The translations under genes and the position numbers were made by a program. Shown piece by piece: positions 61,757 to 64,000 of a stretch of 64,000 nucleotides of DNA. Position 1 is the first letter of the stretch, and every line of letters starts with the position of its first letter. This DNA is from an uncultured Clostridia bacterium (GTDB lineage Bacteria > Bacillota > Clostridia > Christensenellales > Borkfalkiaceae), in the NCBI GenBank assembly GCA_947628675.1, contig CANRAR010000002.1, positions 93,604 through 157,603 on the forward strand, in the 5' to 3' direction. The notes below the pieces were generated by a model. The model saw only the letters and a program-made list of their open reading frames with translations, had not been told where the DNA came from and searched no databases.

Positions 61757-62107
61757 TCAAAATATGAGTGCCAACGTCGCCCCCACCGCGATCCACACGA
61801 TCGTCCAGATCAACGTGGAAATGATCCCTATGACGAGCCCCGCAACGGCGAGCCCGTTACAACTTGTGTACTTCTTCCGTAAGCACACGCCCACAATGCT
61901 CAACACCAATCCGACGATCGAGGCGATCACAAAGAAATAGCCCAAACCGAGGGAGATAAGGCTCACGACGAAACCCGCAATGCCCAAGCCGTTGACTTTC
62001 TTCGGCACATTGGACACCGTAGGGACAGGCGTTGCCACCAACACGCCGCAATACGGACAGACGTATGCGTGTTCGTCGATTTCTTTCCCGCAATTTTTAC
62101 AAAACAT
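61757..62107 (-). CDS. Zinc-ribbon DUF4190 membrane protein (module D)
   Basis: 116 residues, ATG after AGGAGGAAACC. An N-terminal zinc ribbon, CKNC and CPYC (residues 3-6 and 17-20), is followed by two glycine-rich helix pairs (IAGFVVSLISLGLGYFFV; LAVAGLVIGIISTLIW) of DUF4190 type. The protein at 43486 is the same membrane part without the ribbon. Divergent from the XRE gene at 62240, with two identical palindromes in the gap. Confidence 0.85.
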   Translation of the reverse strand: MFCKNCGKEIDEHAYVCPYCGVLVATPVPTVSNVPKKVNGLGIAGFVVSLISLGLGYFFVIASIVGLVLSIVGVCLRKKYTSCNGLAVAGLVIGIISTLIWTIVWIAVGATLALIF

Positions 62108-62121
62108 GGTTTCCTCCTGTG

Positions 62122-62218
62122 TGAGTAAAATTTTACTTTATACCCCTATTATATGAGTTAAATTTTTCTTTGTCAAGGATATTTAAGCAATATTTTTTAT
62201 AATTGAGTAAAATTTTAC
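62122..62218. promoter_or_regulatory. Twin palindromes and promoters of module D
   Basis: TGAGTAAAATTTTAC occurs exactly at 62122-62136 and 62204-62218; its core GTAAAATTTTAC is a 12-bp palindrome. The minus promoter TTGACA (62171-62176), 17 bp, TATAAT (62148-62153) lies between them. A TATAAT (62198-62203) for the plus-strand XRE gene abuts the second copy. Repressor operators are the natural reading. Confidence 0.8.
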
Positions 62219-62239
62219 GCAAATGGGAATGGTTTCTGC

Positions 62240-62575
62240 ATGAACAATCGCATTAAAAGTTTACGTTTGGAAATGGAACTGAGCCAGCGGGCATTGGCGG
62301 AAAAGATAGGATGCAGCCAAAAATCCGTAGACGGCTGGGAGAAAAACAAGATCGAACCCGCCGCAGGGTTTGTCTGTGCGCTCGCGGACGTATTTGAATG
62401 CACGACGGACTATCTTCTCGGCCGCGAAGACGACTTCGGAAATATCGCCCCCGCTGTTGATTTTACGGCGCAAGAACGTGCACTCGTGCAACATTATCGC
62501 GCCCTTTCCGTAGAGAAGCAAACCCAACTTCTCGATTTCGCCGTGTTCTTGGATAAGGGAGAGCGCCACACTTAA
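62240..62575 (+). CDS. XRE-family regulator (module D)
   Basis: 111 residues. HTH LSQRALAEKIGCSQKSVDGWE, then VFECTTDYLLGR and a helical tail (LVQHYRALSVEKQTQLLDFA) of the same type as the regulator at 43903. Weak ribosome site TGGGAATGG. Probably binds the twin palindromes and represses itself and the zinc-ribbon gene. Confidence 0.87.
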   Translation: MNNRIKSLRLEMELSQRALAEKIGCSQKSVDGWEKNKIEPAAGFVCALADVFECTTDYLLGREDDFGNIAPAVDFTAQERALVQHYRALSVEKQTQLLDFAVFLDKGERHT

Positions 62576-62607
62576 CATATTCCAAAGAAATTCCGCTTTT
62601 CATGGAA

Positions 62608-62643
62608 GTCCCGCCCATCCGCAGAAATGCAGACGGGCGGGAC
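62608..62643. terminator. Hairpin between the module D regulator and the mobile-element end
   Basis: GTCCCGCCC-ATCCGC / GCAGAC-GGGCGGGAC with about 15 pairs; T-rich on the plus-strand side. Confidence 0.7.
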
Positions 62644-62646
62644 ATT

Positions 62647-62805
62647 TCAATTTTTCTTGCCGCGAAGTTCGTACTTCCGCCGCGTGGCGTCGCCGCCGCG
62701 CAGGTGCCGCTCGCTCAGATTGAATTCAAGCACCTTCTTCACCCGCTCGTACAGATCGGGATCGATGAAACGTAGCCGCTCGGTGACGTCCTTATGTGCA
62801 GTTGT
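62647..62805 (-). pseudogene. Startless phage-like coding remnant
   Basis: An open frame without start codon, overlapping the recombinase end, reads KDVTERLRFIDPDLYERV, KKVLEFNLSERHLRGGDA, TRRKYELRGKKN and stops. Codon use and composition look like real coding sequence. It lacks a start (the frame is closed by TAG at 62806), so it is either a truncated small gene or reached by a frameshift. I do not recognise the family. Confidence 0.5.
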
Positions 62806-64000
62806 CTAAGTCGGGAATGGTCGTCTCTTCCCCTACTTCACTTTCAATCGGAATGGCATTTTCCAAGCCGAGTTCGGAATTTAATTGCAGAAAAATATCC
62901 ACATTCCCGTCGTGATCGACTTCGATACGCCTCACGATGCGTTTCAGTTGTGCGTTCGTCATCTGCGACACATCGGCTATGTCCGCGATGGAGCGAAATG
63001 TCTTTTTCAGAACGATGTCCAGCCGCTCGTGCATCGTCATACGGCTCTCTATCATTTTCAGTTCTGCTTCGAGGGATTCCTTCCTCTGCTTCGCGCCCGA
63101 GAGACGCTCATTGAGTTCCTCGCGCGAAATCAGATCGTCGGTGTAGAGGTTCATGTACTTCTCCCGCATCTTCTCGAGCTTTTGAAGTTCCGCTCTCACC
63201 GATTTTTCCTTTTCGACGTTCTCCTCTTTCTCCCGGTAGACCTTCTTGAACTCTGCCGTCACATATTCGATCACGTTTTTCTGGTGAGACAATATGTAGG
63301 CAAAATAGTCGGAGAGCACTTTAATGAGTTCCTTTTCGTCGATGACGGTGCGGTTGGGGCAGCTGTCTGCGCCATGCCCGTTCCGTCCCGAACACACCCA
63401 TGTGACGTATGTATTCTTATAGGTGCGCTCGACGCGGCGGAACGACCACCCGCAGTCCTTGCACTTGATCAGCGTTGAAAACAAATACTGATTGCTGTGC
63501 CGCGTCTTGTCGAGTTTGAACGTCTGCCCGCGTGCGTGGATGATTTTCTGCGCCTTCTCGAAAACGTCCTGCTCGACGATGCGAAGGCTCTCCTTCTCGG
63601 TGATGAGCCATTCCGATTCGTCCTTGCATTTGCGCTGTCCCGTCAGAAAATCGGAGATCTCCTGCTTTCCGTTGACGACTTTCCCCGTGTAAATTTCATT
63701 TGTCAAGATGCGCATGACGGCATTTGGCGACCACGCGCAATTTCGCTTTGTCTTAATTCCCCTCGCATTGAGCATCTGCGCGATCTTCATCGCGCCGTCC
63801 TCATCCTCGCAATACCGCCGGAAGATCTCCCGAACGATCTCCGCTTCTCTCTCGTTGATCGCAAGGTCGAACAGTTCCCCCTTCGTCTTGTCATAGCCAA
63901 AGACGATGTTGGGGACCTTCCCCTTTTCGGCGTTGACTTTCTTCCCGAACTTGACGCGCTTGGACATATTTGCGCTCTCTTCCTGCGCAAGCGCGCCGAA
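62792..64000 (-). CDS. Large serine recombinase, N-terminus beyond the window
   Basis: The frame is open through the right edge: FGALAQEESANMSKRVKFGK is the end of the resolvase linker helix, so the catalytic serine domain lies outside. What is seen: a recombinase domain (GYDKTKGELFDLAINEREAE; LNARGIKTKRNCAWSPNAVM), a zinc ribbon with CKDC and later Cys-x7-... CPN, and a long coiled coil (about 255-325 counting from 63967). These act in integration or excision of phages and conjugative elements. The inner ATG at 63967 would give a protein without catalytic domain and is unlikely to be the true start. Confidence 0.88.
   Translation of the reverse strand, partial: FGALAQEESANMSKRVKFGKKVNAEKGKVPNIVFGYDKTKGELFDLAINEREAEIVREIFRRYCEDEDGAMKIAQMLNARGIKTKRNCAWSPNAVMRILTNEIYTGKVVNGKQEISDFLTGQRKCKDESEWLITEKESLRIVEQDVFEKAQKIIHARGQTFKLDKTRHSNQYLFSTLIKCKDCGWSFRRVERTYKNTYVTWVCSGRNGHGADSCPNRTVIDEKELIKVLSDYFAYILSHQKNVIEYVTAEFKKVYREKEENVEKEKSVRAELQKLEKMREKYMNLYTDDLISREELNERLSGAKQRKESLEAELKMIESRMTMHERLDIVLKKTFRSIADIADVSQMTNAQLKRIVRRIEVDHDGNVDIFLQLNSELGLENAIPIESEVGEETTIPDLDNCT

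Noticed and set aside
63787..63967. Recombinase starting at the internal ATG as a complete gene
   Set aside because: The frame is open to the window edge with typical resolvase linker residues, so the gene is only cut by the window.

Overview
The window reads as chromosomal DNA of a fairly GC-rich, low-motility-content member of the Bacillota, most probably class Clostridia. Evidence for this: an rpsL-rpsG-fusA-tuf (str) operon, sigma-A type promoters with TTGACA-17-TATAAT, strong AGGAGG Shine-Dalgarno sites, RNase J, a DivIVA-like protein, a type-II thymidine kinase, a folT THF riboswitch, a YrrM/YrrO-like tRNA modification pair, many Cys-lipobox lipoproteins and no outer-membrane genes. A more precise placement (for example Christensenellales-like gut lineages) is only a guess.

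1-9.9 kb: one long minus-strand operon for extracellular nucleic-acid salvage. It is read from a consensus promoter at 9829-9857 through deoC, deoD, deoB, cdd, a lipoprotein 5'-nucleotidase, pdp, tdk, two exported endonuclease I proteins and a small lipoprotein. Together these could cut external DNA/RNA, dephosphorylate nucleotides outside the cell, split nucleosides and send deoxyribose to glyceraldehyde-3-phosphate plus acetaldehyde.

10-26 kb: mixed housekeeping and accessory genes: a ferritin-like helical protein, a Nudix hydrolase, an unknown 386-aa protein divergent from an XRE regulator, tRNA-Thr(CGT), an OLD-type ATPase-TOPRIM nuclease, a lipid kinase, tRNA U34 modification genes, RNase J with a long N-terminal tail, a repetitive acidic protein and the serine genes serC-serA.

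26-31 kb: an AT-rich insertion-like stretch (unknown membrane protein, BspA-type LRR lipoprotein), a BrkB protein, a 22-bp tandem array, a 70-nt palindrome and dispersed repeats.

31-41 kb: the str operon, then pgk, tpiA, a guanine-deaminase-like gene and gpmI. Around gpmI sit two copies of a small-protein/XRE divergent module; two other XRE modules are built around DUF4190-type membrane proteins (43.5-44.2 kb and 61.8-62.6 kb).

42-53 kb: envelope, translation and cofactor genes, including a tightly overlapped minus operon lgt-pncB-divIVA-lspA-rluD-pyrR-unknown-der-plsY, and folT behind a THF riboswitch. 53-62 kb: DUF421/DUF4363 pair, a promoter-bounded highly structured RNA in front of a second LRR lipoprotein gene, a possibly leaderless cation-diffusion transporter, and a split 2-hydroxyacyl-CoA-dehydratase activase-type pair. 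The right edge enters a large serine recombinase that runs off the window, so a mobile element lies beyond it.

The most interesting candidates for something undescribed are the structured RNA at 54651-54879 and the repeated divergent XRE/small-protein modules.
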